This document shows, piece after piece, positions 27,375 to 36,798 of a DNA stretch of 64,000 nucleotides. The translations under genes and the position numbers were made by a program. The stretch covers positions 1 through 64,000 of the forward strand of contig CAYSRG010000006.1 in the NCBI GenBank assembly GCA_964433555.1. The letters run 5' to 3'. Every line of letters begins with the position of its first letter. Positions within the stretch are counted from its first letter, which is position 1. Source of the DNA: Stramentimicrobium sp964433555 (GTDB lineage: Bacteria > Atribacterota > Phoenicimicrobiia > Phoenicimicrobiales > Stramentimicrobiaceae). A model generated the notes under the pieces. It was not told the origin of the DNA, did not search any database, and saw only the letters and a list, made by a program, of their open reading frames with translations.

Positions 27375-28061
27375 TTAAGAATTTGTTAACAATTCTTCCA
27401 TTTCCAGTGGTTCTAAATATTTCCCATCTTTAAAAGCCCTCATATTGCCTCCAGAAATTTCGTCAATCAAAATTAATTGCATACTATCCTTTGCTCTGCC
27501 AAATTCAAGTTTAATATCATATAGTTCTATTCCCTTGCTGGCTAATTCCTCCTTTATTATGTTCCCAATTTTTCTGGTAAGTTCTTTTAATATTCTATAT
27601 TCTTCTTTAGAAAGTATTCCCAGCATCTGCAGAGTATCTTCTGTAATTAAAGGGTCATTTCTAGCATCATCTTTCAAGGTAAACTCTATTAGTTCATCTA
27701 AAGGACTACCCTCTTTAATATATTCTCCATAACGACGGAAGAAACTGCCTACCGCTCTATACCGACAGATGACCTCCAGTCCTTTCCCAAATACTGCTGC
27801 TGATTTTACCACTATAGTATTTTGCTTAAGATTAGCTTCTATATAGTGAGTGGGTATACCTTTCTTTTTTAGTATTTCGAAGAAGAAGCTGGTTAATCTT
27901 AAGGCAGCTTTTCCGGCACCCGCTATAGTTAAGCCAATGGTATTGGCACCCGGATCAAATACTCCATTTTCACCGGTTACATCATCTTTAAACTTTAATA
28001 AATAATTGCCATCTTCTAATATATATACATCTTTTGTTTTTCCTCGATAGATGAGCTTCAT
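27375..28061 (-). CDS. purC: Phosphoribosylaminoimidazole-succinocarboxamide synthase
   Basis: The SAICAR synthetase of purine biosynthesis: joins aspartate to CAIR with ATP. At 228 residues it is the usual length. YRGKTKDVY at the start, the DDVTGENGVF region, the ICRYRAVGSFFRRYG block and the DEISGGNMRAF region near the C-terminus are characteristic. It is an orphan: no other pur gene lies nearby. It is separated from the RRM gene by a strong hairpin. Confidence 0.93.
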   Translation of the reverse strand: MKLIYRGKTKDVYILEDGNYLLKFKDDVTGENGVFDPGANTIGLTIAGAGKAALRLTSFFFEILKKKGIPTHYIEANLKQNTIVVKSAAVFGKGLEVICRYRAVGSFFRRYGEYIKEGSPLDELIEFTLKDDARNDPLITEDTLQMLGILSKEEYRILKELTRKIGNIIKEELASKGIELYDIKLEFGRAKDSMQLILIDEISGGNMRAFKDGKYLEPLEMEELLTNS

Positions 28062-28123
28062 ATGGTACTTCCTTCCTTATATTCCTTTTTAAATATATTT
28101 TATCGTAATATTTTCACCAAAGC

Positions 28124-28172
28124 AAACAGGGGATGGTTCTTTGTTTTTAAAACAAAGAACCATCCCCTGTTT
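28124..28172. terminator. Perfect 24-bp palindrome, REP-like and terminator-like
   Basis: Two perfect 24-base arms (28124-28147 and 28149-28172) around a single T, with inner T/A runs. The arm contains GGGGATGGTTCTTTG, a core close to the GGGGACGGTTCT repeat common in anaerobe genomes. It lies between the stop of the RRM gene and the start of purC, so it may also end the RRM transcript. A partial relative occurs at 1221-1245. Confidence 0.65.
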
Positions 28173-28199
28173 AACTTTTCAATCTATTCTAACTATAAG

Positions 28200-28499
28200 T
28201 TAAAAACGTCTTCTGTTATCATGGAAATCGCGTCTACCACGGTTATCGCCAAAATCTCTTCTGGGTTTTTGTGGTCTAGCTTCATCAATCTTTAATGGCC
28301 GACCAGCAAATTCGGTATTATTCAAAGCATCCATTGCTGATTGTGCTTCTTCCGATGAAGACATTTCTACAAATCCAAAGCCTTTGCCTTCAATGATGTT
28401 AACACTATTAACAGTACCCTGATTAGCAAAAAGTTCTTCCAGTTGCTCATTAGTTACAGAATAGCTTAGATTTCCTACGTAAAGTTTACTACCTTGCAT
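28200..28499 (-). CDS. RRM-domain RNA-binding protein
   Basis: A 99-residue protein with one RRM: RNP2 is LYVGNL (residues 6-11) and RNP1 is GKGFGFVEM. The last 20 residues are an Arg/Asp/Phe-rich tail (RRDFGDNRGRRDF). Bacterial proteins of this type, like cyanobacterial Rbp and similar anaerobe proteins, are RNA chaperones, often cold-induced. It stands alone between a hairpin downstream and a 235-base gap upstream that shows no gene. AAGGAGG precedes the ATG. Confidence 0.9.
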   Translation of the reverse strand: MQGSKLYVGNLSYSVTNEQLEELFANQGTVNSVNIIEGKGFGFVEMSSSEEAQSAMDALNNTEFAGRPLKIDEARPQKPRRDFGDNRGRRDFHDNRRRF

Positions 28500-28734
28500 G
28501 CCTTTACCTCCTTTTTTATTTATTTTATTTTTTCAGTAACATTAAATTTTGAGGCACCGCATCACAAGATAGTAACCAAATCTCTCTATTTAATATATTA
28601 CTGTGGAGCAATCCTTTTTTATAAGGCTGTTCCTTCAATGTTATAAACTATCCATCTATAACATTTGCACCTACTTATCAGGTGACATCTAATTATACAT
28701 CAATAATCAATAATGTCAAATAAATTTTATACTT

Positions 28735-29353
28735 TTATTGCCAGCGGGCAATAACCTTATATTGGGTTCCAGTGATACTAGATTCTTCTTCATAAATATA
28801 TATTACCTCTGAATCAGAAGCATCCAGATGAATGGGTACACCCATGAAATTAACCGGGTCCCATTCATGACGGGTGAGGCATTGTGGGCGATCTTTTTCA
28901 CCACCACAGACATCAAAAGTGAGAGCTGCAGAATCATCAATAGAAACTCTAAAGGTATAGACATTATCCCATATGGCTCCATGGATCACGCCTGTGAAGG
29001 CAGGGCATTTCTTGTTTTCAATCCATGAATATTGATCATCAATTTTCACCCAGCAATCCTGGATTCCATTCGCATATCCTTTAAGAGAACGTACTTTCAT
29101 TCCGAATTGTTTTTCTTCAAATACTTCCAGGCAGGCTTCACAGTAAATCGTACCGCCCCACTGCAGACCACTGTCCCCGAAACGCTCTGGATCAGTCTGG
29201 TAAGTACAGAGGTATATTCAAAGGCTCAGATTCATCTACTTGATCAGCAAGGGCACTTAAACTATTGATTAACATGGGAAAAATAATAAATAATAAAAAT
29301 ATAAAATAAGTAATCTTTCTCAATATCAAAAACAATCTTCTAATCATAGCCAT
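28735..29353 (-). pseudogene. Cysteine-containing secreted protein of unknown family, frameshifted
   Basis: I do not recognise the family. A gene with an excellent ribosome site (AAAGGAGG at 29357-29364) starts with ATG at 29353 and encodes a signal peptide (MAMIRRLFLILRKI, then FLLFIIFPMLINSLSALA) but stops after 53 codons at 29192-29194. In another frame the protein clearly continues (YQTDPERFGDSGLQWGG, then CEACLEVFEE) through MKVRSLKGY to the stop at 28735. Joined, this is about 200 residues exported, with a CxxC pair and four further cysteines. The frame change lies between about 29195 and 29215, where there is no homopolymer. Taken alone, the 121-residue 3' frame (ATG at 29100) has no signal peptide. 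Confidence 0.65.
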
Positions 29354-29485
29354 TTTCCTCCTTTGCTTAATAAGGAAAATGAACAGTAATAGAACATCTT
29401 TCTCTTTTCTGAAGTGGATAAATGAAATAAAAGATTAAAAAATAATTCCCGTATTATTTTTACTATCTTTTATGAAAGAAATAAA

Positions 29486-29500
29486 GGGGGATAAACCCCC
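29486..29500 (-). terminator. Intrinsic terminator
   Basis: GGGGG-ATAAA-CCCCC (a 5-bp G:C stem), followed on the minus strand by a T-rich stretch (TTTATTTCTTT). It lies directly after the restored stop codon of the LolA-like gene at 29507-29509. Confidence 0.6.
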
Positions 29501-29506
29501 TATATT

Positions 29507-30393
29507 TTATTTCAATTTAGTCCCATCGAAAAGATCATCCGAAAGACCGACATTAATCTTGATATCCGTAGTTTCAATACTGAAAGAGCCCATTCCTGAC
29601 ATCATGGATTGCATCATCTGCATGGTCTGTTCCGCATCTTCTCTATCTTCTGCACTCATTCCGGAAGTATCAATCTCAGTATTTTTTTCATAACTAACTG
29701 AAAAGGATGAAGCATGGAACCAACCTGCCGATAATCCTTGAAGTCACTTGTCGTGGTGGTATTCATGGCCATTTCTTCTGAACTGGCTTTTATAATCATC
29801 ACCATACGTAAAGGCATCCAGGTCTTGCTGCTAATCCATAATTTGCCGGATGCTTCCTGTGACCCTTCCTGTTGCATTGTTGCCGCTTGTGCCTGCTGAC
29901 TTCCCATGACCTGTAAAGCATTATCAATCTGCAATACATAGGCTTTTTCACCGTCGATCATCTCTTCGCCAAAATATTTCGTCTTGGCTGCCTCAATATT
30001 CTTCCAAAACTGTGCCGGATTCCCCTCTGCTAATTCACTTTCAACTTTTCCGGTCATCGGGTTAGTTGTCCAGTTATACTTCCCATCATAAACTGAAACC
30101 ATGGACATTCCCATAACCTCTGTTTCAGTACGAGTCTTATAAATTTCCTCCCCACCTACCTTGGCTTTTTTATAATATATTTTTGTTTCCCCAGCCATGG
30201 CAGCTATCCCTCCAATAGGCTTCTGAACAACCGTATAATCGCTAATACCTGCCATCTGTTTCTCATATGCCTTTTGCATATTATTAATAACTTCTTGTAC
30301 ATTTACTGCTGCCAGACAAGAATTTTGTAAAAATAAGAATAAAAATAAAGTTATCATCAAGATATCTATCTTTCTCTTATTTATTTTAAACAT
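29507..30393 (-). pseudogene. LolA-like outer-membrane lipoprotein-sorting family protein, frameshifted near the C-terminus
   Basis: An exported protein: residues 8-28 are a signal peptide ending near NSCLAA, then INNMQKAYEKQ and a beta-rich body (YDGKYNWTTNPMTGK, GKLWISSKTWMPLRM) as in LolA/LolB-fold proteins. The open frame ends at 29656 in an unrelated tail (KKILRLILPE). A -1 shift at the A7 run just before this tail restores a sensible Met-rich end (MMQSMMSGMGSF, then IETTDIKINVGL) closing at 29507, next to a terminator. So the annotated frame is 245 residues, but the ancestral protein was about 295. Substrate unknown; it could carry lipoproteins or be a lipid-binding sensor. Confidence 0.7.
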
Positions 30394-30719
30394 TTTATCC
30401 TCCTTAATATTTTTTTGGTACCTATTTCTTATCCCAAGAGTACGACATTTTTTTGCTTCATAAATATGTATTTTCCCTTAAGCTTAAAAATGCCTCCCCA
30501 TATGGAATATGACAATCAAAATTAGTTTAATCTCTCCCTCCCCAAAAAAGCATTACTGGCTGACATTGTAGAAAACATGAAGTATTTAAGTGTAGTTTTC
30601 TTTAATTATATTATTATCTCCTGTGATGAGCAATATGTTTTTCAATTTCCATAATTTTAAAAATCAAAAACTAAAGTTTTGGCACTAATATCCTTTTCAA
30701 TTGGTCTTTTGATTAAAAC
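30394..30719. other. Intergenic region without recognised features
   Basis: AT-rich spacer between the LolA-like gene start and the flavoprotein gene end. I see no gene or strong hairpin. Confidence 0.4.
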
Positions 30720-31304
30720 CTATGATTGTCCCAATAATAGCCCTAAATTAAAAGTTTGTTCAAGCAATTCTTTCCTTTTCCTGGCACCTTCCCCCAAGTC
30801 AGATTGGGTAACCACTAATGTTTCTAACAGCTCAACATTGGCAAAATACTTACTCCAAATTTTCATAGAAACAAGAGCGTGTTCAGGATTTGTAGATATA
30901 TTGGCTACCCAGATAAAGATTCCTTTTTTACTTTTTTTTAATCTGGATTTAAATTGAAGTTTTCCATCTGGCAGGATAATCATCTCTGCCAGGCAATTAG
31001 AACGGTCTATGAGCAATTTCAACTGTGCACTTATAGAGCCAAAATATGCTGGAGCACCAATAATTAAGGCATCAGCACTTACCAGAACCTGGTATATTTT
31101 GTCCATTCCATCATGGTAAAAGCAATATTCAGGGGCAGGAAATTTGATACAAGCTTGACAGGGCATAATCTCTAAATCATTGAGGTATATTTTTTCTGTT
31201 TCTGCACCGACTGATAGAGCTCCTTCCAGTGTCTTTGTCACCAAAGTATCAGTATTCATTCCCTTTCGTGGGCTTCCCACAATCCCCACTACTTTTACAG
31301 TCAT
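30720..31304 (-). CDS. NADPH-dependent FMN reductase / iron-sulfur flavoprotein-like
   Basis: A flavodoxin-fold protein of 194 residues. The FMN phosphate loop is GSPRKGMNTD, APAYFGS is the second FMN contact, and a CQACIKFPAPEYC cysteine motif resembles that of iron-sulfur flavoproteins (CxxC then a distant Cys). It probably moves electrons between NAD(P)H or ferredoxin and an unknown acceptor. It follows the fdhA gene with a 122-base gap, which may indicate a functional link with formate oxidation. Cytoplasmic. Confidence 0.78.
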   Translation of the reverse strand: MTVKVVGIVGSPRKGMNTDTLVTKTLEGALSVGAETEKIYLNDLEIMPCQACIKFPAPEYCFYHDGMDKIYQVLVSADALIIGAPAYFGSISAQLKLLIDRSNCLAEMIILPDGKLQFKSRLKKSKKGIFIWVANISTNPEHALVSMKIWSKYFANVELLETLVVTQSDLGEGARKRKELLEQTFNLGLLLGQS

Positions 31305-31426
31305 ATTTTACTCACCCCTTTTGATTTACTTTCGTTTCCCAGGCTATTTCCAATAATTTTTAGCTTACTCGCCATCTCACCTCACTTCTTTCTCTGCTAT
31401 TATAATCACTTGTCTGCTATCCCTAT

Positions 31427-33502
31427 CTAGGTTATTTTTTCAATTCTGGCAGCACAAACCTTTAATTCAGGAATCTTTGCCACCGGATCTAAGGCAGCAT
31501 TAGTCAGGATATTAGCGGCAGCTTCTTCAAAATGAAAGGGAATAAAGATTAATCCAATGCTGACTTTATGGGTAATCCGTGCTTTAATTTTAATTTCCCC
31601 TCTTCTGGTTACTACTTTTATCATTTCATTATCATTAATTTGTAATTTTTTGGCATCTTCCTGGGAAATTTCCACATATCCTTCCGGTACTCGTTCATTT
31701 AAAGTCTTTGACCTTCTGCTCATAGTTCCAGTGTGAAAATGCCACAAGGTTCTTCCGGTAGAAAGAACAAAAGGATACTCTTTATCAGGAAGTTCAGCAG
31801 GTTCTCTAAAAGGTACGGGATGAAAATATCCTTTTCCTCTACTAAACTTTCCATCTTTATGTAGAAACACAGTTCCCGGATGAGAAATATCAGGACAAGG
31901 CCATTGCAAGCCTAACTCATTCTGCTGTAAGCGTTCCCAGGTAATTCCTCTATATATAGGAGTGGTACGATTAATTTCAGCTAAAATTTCCCCGGCATGT
32001 TGATAGTTTAATCCTGAATAACCCATTTCCTGTGCTAGCAGTGAAATGATTTGCCAGTCTGGCTTACTATTACCTACTGGCTCTATAGCTTTGCGCACCA
32101 TCTGTACCCTTCTTTCTGTGCTGGTAAAAGTGCCTTCTTTTTCGGCAAAAGATGCTGCAGGTAAAACCACTCTAGCTAATTTAGCAGTGGGAGTCATAAA
32201 AATATCCTGTACGATTAAAAATGTTTTTTGCAATGCTGCGCGAACATGGTTACTATCCGGATCGCTCATCAAAGGATTTTCTCCCATTACATAAAGCATT
32301 TTTAATTCTCCCTGATAAGCAGTATTAATCATTTCCACTACAGTCAGTCCTACCTGATCATCCATTCCCTGATCATCCATTCCCCATTCTAATGCAAACT
32401 TTTTACGAATTACTTTATCGGTTACCGACTGGTAGCCGGTAAAAACATTAGGCAAAGCACCCATATCACAGGCACCCTGGACATTGTTCTGACCACGTAG
32501 GGGATTTACTCCAGTAGCCCATTTACCAACATTGCCACAGAGCATTTGTAAATTTGCTGTACTTTTTACATTATCAACTCCACTGGTATGCTGAGTAATA
32601 CCCATTGAATAGACCAAATAGGTGGTTTCAGCATTACCTATCATGCGAGCAGCCTTTATTATTTTATCTTTGGGTACACCAGTAATATTTGCAGCTTTCT
32701 CGGGAGTCATTTTCATTATTTCTTCCTGGAAGTCATCAAAATTTTCACAATTTTGTGTTATGAACTTCTCATCATAAAGCTTTTCCCGGATAATCACATT
32801 CATTATTCCATTTAATAAAGCTACATCCGTACCGGGATGATGATTCAAGGCAATTCCCTCGTTATCTTCAGCCAATTCAGATAATGGAATGATACGTGGA
32901 TCGGCAACGATTAATTTTGCTCCTTTTTTTAATGCCTCCAATATTCTGGCTCCAATTAAGGGATGTTGCTCATTGGTATTTGAACCAATAATAAAAACAA
33001 CCTGGGCATCAATAATCTCATCAATAGAGTTGGTCATAGCACCTGAACCAAAAGCTGCTCCCAAACCAACTACTGTTGATGAATGACATAACCGGGCACA
33101 ATGGTCAATATTATTATTTTTCAGAACCGCTCGGGTAAATTTTTGCATAACATAATTTTCTTCATTAGTACACTTTGCTGAACTAAGACATCCTATTGCT
33201 CTTCTATTGGCAGAATTTTCACTCATTATTTTTTTAAAATGGGTGGTTATATGACTTATTGCTTCTTTCCAGCTTACTTTTTGCCAATCCCCATGCTTAT
33301 TTTTTATTAGAGGATCAGTTAAGCGATCTGGATGATTAATAAATTCATGAACATGCCAACCCTTAATACATAATTTGCCTTTTCCTGGATTGAATTCTGG
33401 AGGCATAACCGGTTTTGTATCTACTACTTTTCCCTCTTTGGTCTTTAACCATAATTGACAACCAGTTCCGCAATAAACACAAGTAGTTTTAACTTTTTCC
33501 AT
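31427..33502 (-). CDS. Molybdopterin formate dehydrogenase catalytic subunit (FdhA-like), Cys form
   Basis: A 691-residue member of the molybdopterin oxidoreductases. The N-terminal 4Fe-4S site is CVYCGTGC with the last Cys in GKLCIKGWH. The metal ligand is a cysteine in HCARLCHSSTV, where E. coli FdhF has selenocysteine. Further marks are LRGQNNVQGACDMG and the C-terminal domain starting near LSTGRTLWHFHTGTMSRR. It lies immediately after hdrB (10 bases), so it is likely part of an Fdh-Hdr complex. The substrate is inferred to be formate; other oxidoreductases of this family are possible. No Fdh beta subunit is seen. Confidence 0.85.
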   Translation of the reverse strand: MEKVKTTCVYCGTGCQLWLKTKEGKVVDTKPVMPPEFNPGKGKLCIKGWHVHEFINHPDRLTDPLIKNKHGDWQKVSWKEAISHITTHFKKIMSENSANRRAIGCLSSAKCTNEENYVMQKFTRAVLKNNNIDHCARLCHSSTVVGLGAAFGSGAMTNSIDEIIDAQVVFIIGSNTNEQHPLIGARILEALKKGAKLIVADPRIIPLSELAEDNEGIALNHHPGTDVALLNGIMNVIIREKLYDEKFITQNCENFDDFQEEIMKMTPEKAANITGVPKDKIIKAARMIGNAETTYLVYSMGITQHTSGVDNVKSTANLQMLCGNVGKWATGVNPLRGQNNVQGACDMGALPNVFTGYQSVTDKVIRKKFALEWGMDDQGMDDQVGLTVVEMINTAYQGELKMLYVMGENPLMSDPDSNHVRAALQKTFLIVQDIFMTPTAKLARVVLPAASFAEKEGTFTSTERRVQMVRKAIEPVGNSKPDWQIISLLAQEMGYSGLNYQHAGEILAEINRTTPIYRGITWERLQQNELGLQWPCPDISHPGTVFLHKDGKFSRGKGYFHPVPFREPAELPDKEYPFVLSTGRTLWHFHTGTMSRRSKTLNERVPEGYVEISQEDAKKLQINDNEMIKVVTRRGEIKIKARITHKVSIGLIFIPFHFEEAAANILTNAALDPVAKIPELKVCAARIEKIT

Positions 33503-33511
33503 ACTTTCCTC

Positions 33512-34393
33512 CTATACCCTTTCCTCAACTGGTATTTTTACCCGATGGAGATTGTAACCAATTTCTTCAAAAGAACGACCCATTGCCAATGCTAAAAGTT
33601 CAATGGCATACAATACAGGGATAGGTTTTTCTTTCAATCGAGGATTGTCTCGAGAAAGCATAAATTGACCGAAATCGAATTGATTGAAACAGGCTGGACA
33701 GGCTGTACTGATAATCTGGGCTCCGGAAAGCTGTACATCAATCAATTTATTTTGAATACATTGATGGGAAGCTTCTTTATCTCCAGCCAAACTCAGAGAT
33801 ATACCACAGCAATCTGACTTGGTTAGATAATCAACTGGAGTTGCGCCCAGGGCAGTAATAAATTTATCATAAAATTCTGGATCCACAGGATTATCAAATT
33901 TTAATATTTCATTGGGCATTAGTAGATGGCATCCTGGATGACCGGCAACTTTCAGACCAGTCAAAGGAACCTTAATCATTTTTTTTAGACTATCTAATCC
34001 AATATCTTCTTTTAAGACCTGTAAAAAATGTTTTATTTTGACGGTGCCCTGAAACTCTCTACCGATTTCTTTTAATGCTTCATTTACCTTTCTTTTTAGT
34101 TCAGAATTGCTTTTCATTTTATAATTTACGATGGCTAAAGTATTTTCACATCCGTTGCATAAAGTCATAATATCCAGCTTCTTTTCTTCAGCAATGGCGA
34201 TATTTCTAGCAGCGGAAGCCATCCAGAAATATTGACTGGCCCCTTGTAGTCTTATAGGATCAGGACAACAGGTGAATTCATCTGATTCTATTAAATTAAT
34301 CCCTATTTCCGGTAAAACATCCAAGGCTAATTTTTCCACATTTGGTAAACTGGCCGGTATAGTACATCCTTTAAAAAACAGATAGCTTAACAT
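33512..34393 (-). CDS. hdrB: Heterodisulfide reductase subunit B-like (CCG domains)
   Basis: A 293-residue protein with two CCG cysteine-rich domains: TCCPDPIRLQG and CNGCENTLA in the first, HPGCHLL, SDCCGISLSLAGD and ACPACFNQFD in the second. In HdrB these hold the unusual non-cubane iron-sulfur clusters that cleave heterodisulfides. The start ATG overlaps the hdrC stop (TAATG), indicating translational coupling. hdrA is not in this neighbourhood. The electron acceptor here is unknown. Confidence 0.85.
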   Translation of the reverse strand: MLSYLFFKGCTIPASLPNVEKLALDVLPEIGINLIESDEFTCCPDPIRLQGASQYFWMASAARNIAIAEEKKLDIMTLCNGCENTLAIVNYKMKSNSELKRKVNEALKEIGREFQGTVKIKHFLQVLKEDIGLDSLKKMIKVPLTGLKVAGHPGCHLLMPNEILKFDNPVDPEFYDKFITALGATPVDYLTKSDCCGISLSLAGDKEASHQCIQNKLIDVQLSGAQIISTACPACFNQFDFGQFMLSRDNPRLKEKPIPVLYAIELLALAMGRSFEEIGYNLHRVKIPVEERV

Positions 34394-34878
34394 TATTTTT
34401 GATCCTCTTTCTTTTTTAAACCAGTTTTTTCAGCTAATATATTAATTTCCTGCATTGATTTTTCGTTTTTCTCCATATCTTTCAATCCTGCTCTCTTGCG
34501 GGCTAAATTAGTAAATTTGATGCCATAAACAGTCCCTTCCTGCAGAAGCTGGTCTACCAATCGATATACCATTTCCGGAGCATAACCTTCTTGGTAAGAT
34601 TTTTCCTTTAAATTGGTAAAGGCTTCGGTAGGATTAGTATCCTGTGGACAGGAGATAACACATTTTTCGCAGGCACAACACATCCAGACATCATTCAAAG
34701 CCTCCGGCTTTTCTGCTTCAAAAAGCTGAGTTATAAAGGAATTTTCCAGGTTATACTTTTTTACGTTTTGGGTAATGGGACAAAACTTGGAACAGGTAGA
34801 ACATTTGAAGCAAACTTCAATTGCTTTATTTTTTTCCAAAATTTCATTTTTTTCATATTTTAAGCGTAGTACTTTCAT
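34393..34878 (-). CDS. hdrC: Heterodisulfide reductase subunit C-like 4Fe-4S protein
   Basis: A 161-residue electron-transfer protein with two 4Fe-4S motifs: CFKCSTCSKFCP and CCACEKCVISCP. This is the HdrC layout, passing electrons to HdrB. It is the first gene of the hdrC-hdrB-fdhA cluster, with an ATG preceded by GGGAGAG. The role with FdhA is inferred from order. Confidence 0.85.
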   Translation of the reverse strand: MKVLRLKYEKNEILEKNKAIEVCFKCSTCSKFCPITQNVKKYNLENSFITQLFEAEKPEALNDVWMCCACEKCVISCPQDTNPTEAFTNLKEKSYQEGYAPEMVYRLVDQLLQEGTVYGIKFTNLARKRAGLKDMEKNEKSMQEINILAEKTGLKKKEDQK

Positions 34879-34964
34879 GTTTCTCTCCCGTTAAATGGAT
34901 TTATTTTTAATTTTAAATGAATATACTAACTAATTTAGTCTCAATTAACTATTTACATGCTGTT

Positions 34965-36428
34965 TTATTCTACGTCAAGGGTATGTACCAGAATCCAATC
35001 ACTAATTAATTTTAGCACATCTGGTGATATCGTCTCCTCAATCCTGGCATATTCATCAGGTGATCCGGTATCAGCAGTCTGAAATAGATGATTAAGTCCG
35101 GCTAATTCTCTAATCATAAAATCACTATTACCTCCAGCTATCAAAGCCTTTTCTATTGCGCTGAGGTTTTCAGCCGGTGGCACCTGTAAATCGTTTCCTC
35201 CATTTATGGCCAGTACAGGACATTTAACCTTACTTAAAGCCGGTTTAGGATCATAAATAAGGAAATATTTGAACCAAGGAGACAATAAGCTTTGCAATTG
35301 GGCATTAAAATATACTTCGGCATCACCAATTCTATCCTTTTCTTCTTCACTTAATTCGTTAAAGTAATCTGTAAATATCTGATAAAGTTCTTTTACTAAT
35401 ATCTCCTCATCTTCTTCTTCCTTAATCAGTGAATAGATTGTTTCATTATAGCGCTGATTCCGAATTATTTCTTCTTCGCTTGCACCCATTACTCTGGAAA
35501 TTAAAGCGCTCTGTAAAGATAAAATCTCCTCACCGATTAATCCCGGTCCTGCCATTAAGACTATAAAAGCAACATCCGATGATTGTACAGCAACCAGGGG
35601 AGCAATTAAGCCACCTTCACTATGACCAAGGAGTCCGATTTGTTGCGAATTAACTTCTTTTCTGGTTTTAAGATAGACTATACCAGCCAGTGCATCAGAG
35701 GCGAAATCTTCACTGGTAGCCTGAGTAAAGTCTCCAGTAGATTCTCCCACTCCCCTATCATCAAACCTTAGCACAGCAATACCTTGACGAGTTAAATAAT
35801 CAGCCAGCACTAAAAAGGGACGATGACCGGCAATTGCTTCATTTCTATCCTGAGGTCCAGATCCGCTAATCAATATAACTGCCGGAAATGGTCCTTCTCC
35901 CCCTGGTAAGGTTAAAGTTCCAGCCAGAGTTATTTTTGCTTCCTGGTTATCATATTTAACTTCTTCTTCAATATAGGGATAGGGTTTTTCCGGTTCCTGC
36001 GGTCTTCTTATTTCTATAGGCTTTTCTATCCGTTGAAGCAAAAGGGGGAAGGATGCTCCAGATTGTTGCCAGATACCTTCAATTATTGAAAAATCTTCAC
36101 TCACTTTCCCTTCAAATAATCCGCCTATAGATTTTACTATCAGGCGTAAAGAGTGGTCTTTAAAAATAACCTCATCAACTGGTATTCCAGTTACTCCCTG
36201 ATCAGGACTATCCATGGTAGCAATTAATTCCTTTTCAGTAATTTTAGTCATCCTGTAAACAATCCTGAGCTCAGCTCCCGGAACTTGAAGTTTGCCTTCC
36301 CAAATACCTTCTATTCCAGTTATTTCCTGTGAAGCATTACTCAGTTGTTGAGCCGAAACTATGAGAACAAATCCACCTAAAGAAAAAAATATAAGTAAAG
36401 CTAACATGTTACATAGGATTTTATTCAT
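34965..36428 (-). CDS. Secreted alpha/beta hydrolase, dienelactone-hydrolase type
   Basis: Residues 1-27 after the chosen start form a signal peptide (NKILCNMLALLIFFS to SAQQ). A beta-rich N-terminal domain (GIWEGKLQVPGAELR) of about 120 residues precedes a canonical alpha/beta hydrolase: oxyanion SGSGPQDRNE, nucleophile GHSEGG and a late His in GLNHLF. The longer frame to 36479 has no better start; the ATG at 36428 follows AGGAGATC by about eight bases. Substrate unknown; probably an esterase or peptidase on the periplasmic side. No operon partner. Confidence 0.82.
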   Translation of the reverse strand: MNKILCNMLALLIFFSLGGFVLIVSAQQLSNASQEITGIEGIWEGKLQVPGAELRIVYRMTKITEKELIATMDSPDQGVTGIPVDEVIFKDHSLRLIVKSIGGLFEGKVSEDFSIIEGIWQQSGASFPLLLQRIEKPIEIRRPQEPEKPYPYIEEEVKYDNQEAKITLAGTLTLPGGEGPFPAVILISGSGPQDRNEAIAGHRPFLVLADYLTRQGIAVLRFDDRGVGESTGDFTQATSEDFASDALAGIVYLKTRKEVNSQQIGLLGHSEGGLIAPLVAVQSSDVAFIVLMAGPGLIGEEILSLQSALISRVMGASEEEIIRNQRYNETIYSLIKEEEDEEILVKELYQIFTDYFNELSEEEKDRIGDAEVYFNAQLQSLLSPWFKYFLIYDPKPALSKVKCPVLAINGGNDLQVPPAENLSAIEKALIAGGNSDFMIRELAGLNHLFQTADTGSPDEYARIEETISPDVLKLISDWILVHTLDVE

Positions 36429-36798
36429 TTTTGTCTGATCTCCTATTTTAACCTTAAATTTTTTCCTGTAGTGATCCAATATGATTATTCATTTTTAATC
36501 TTCAGCGGGATTAGAAGCATTCCCGATTAATCTTGGTTAGAATAAGATTCCAGATAAACCTTTTTTATCACACTGGTAATAGTTAACCACACTAACTGTT
36601 TTCGGTCAAGAAAATTTGATAGGCATTTTCTTCTAAATTAGTTATCTTCCTTATTGCTTCACTGTATCTTGTTCTCTCCTACTTGATAGTATAATTATAC
36701 TGCTTATTAATTAATTTCCCTGAATTTTTAAATAATTTAGCACTCGGTATCCATTTTCTATTATTATATTTCTTACCTAATTTCTCTAATATATTTGC

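Noticed and set aside
29656..29690. Programmed -1 frameshift in the LolA-like gene
   Set aside because: The run is preceded by G in phase (ATG AAA AAA ATA), so the X XXY YYZ rule is not met; an indel is simpler.
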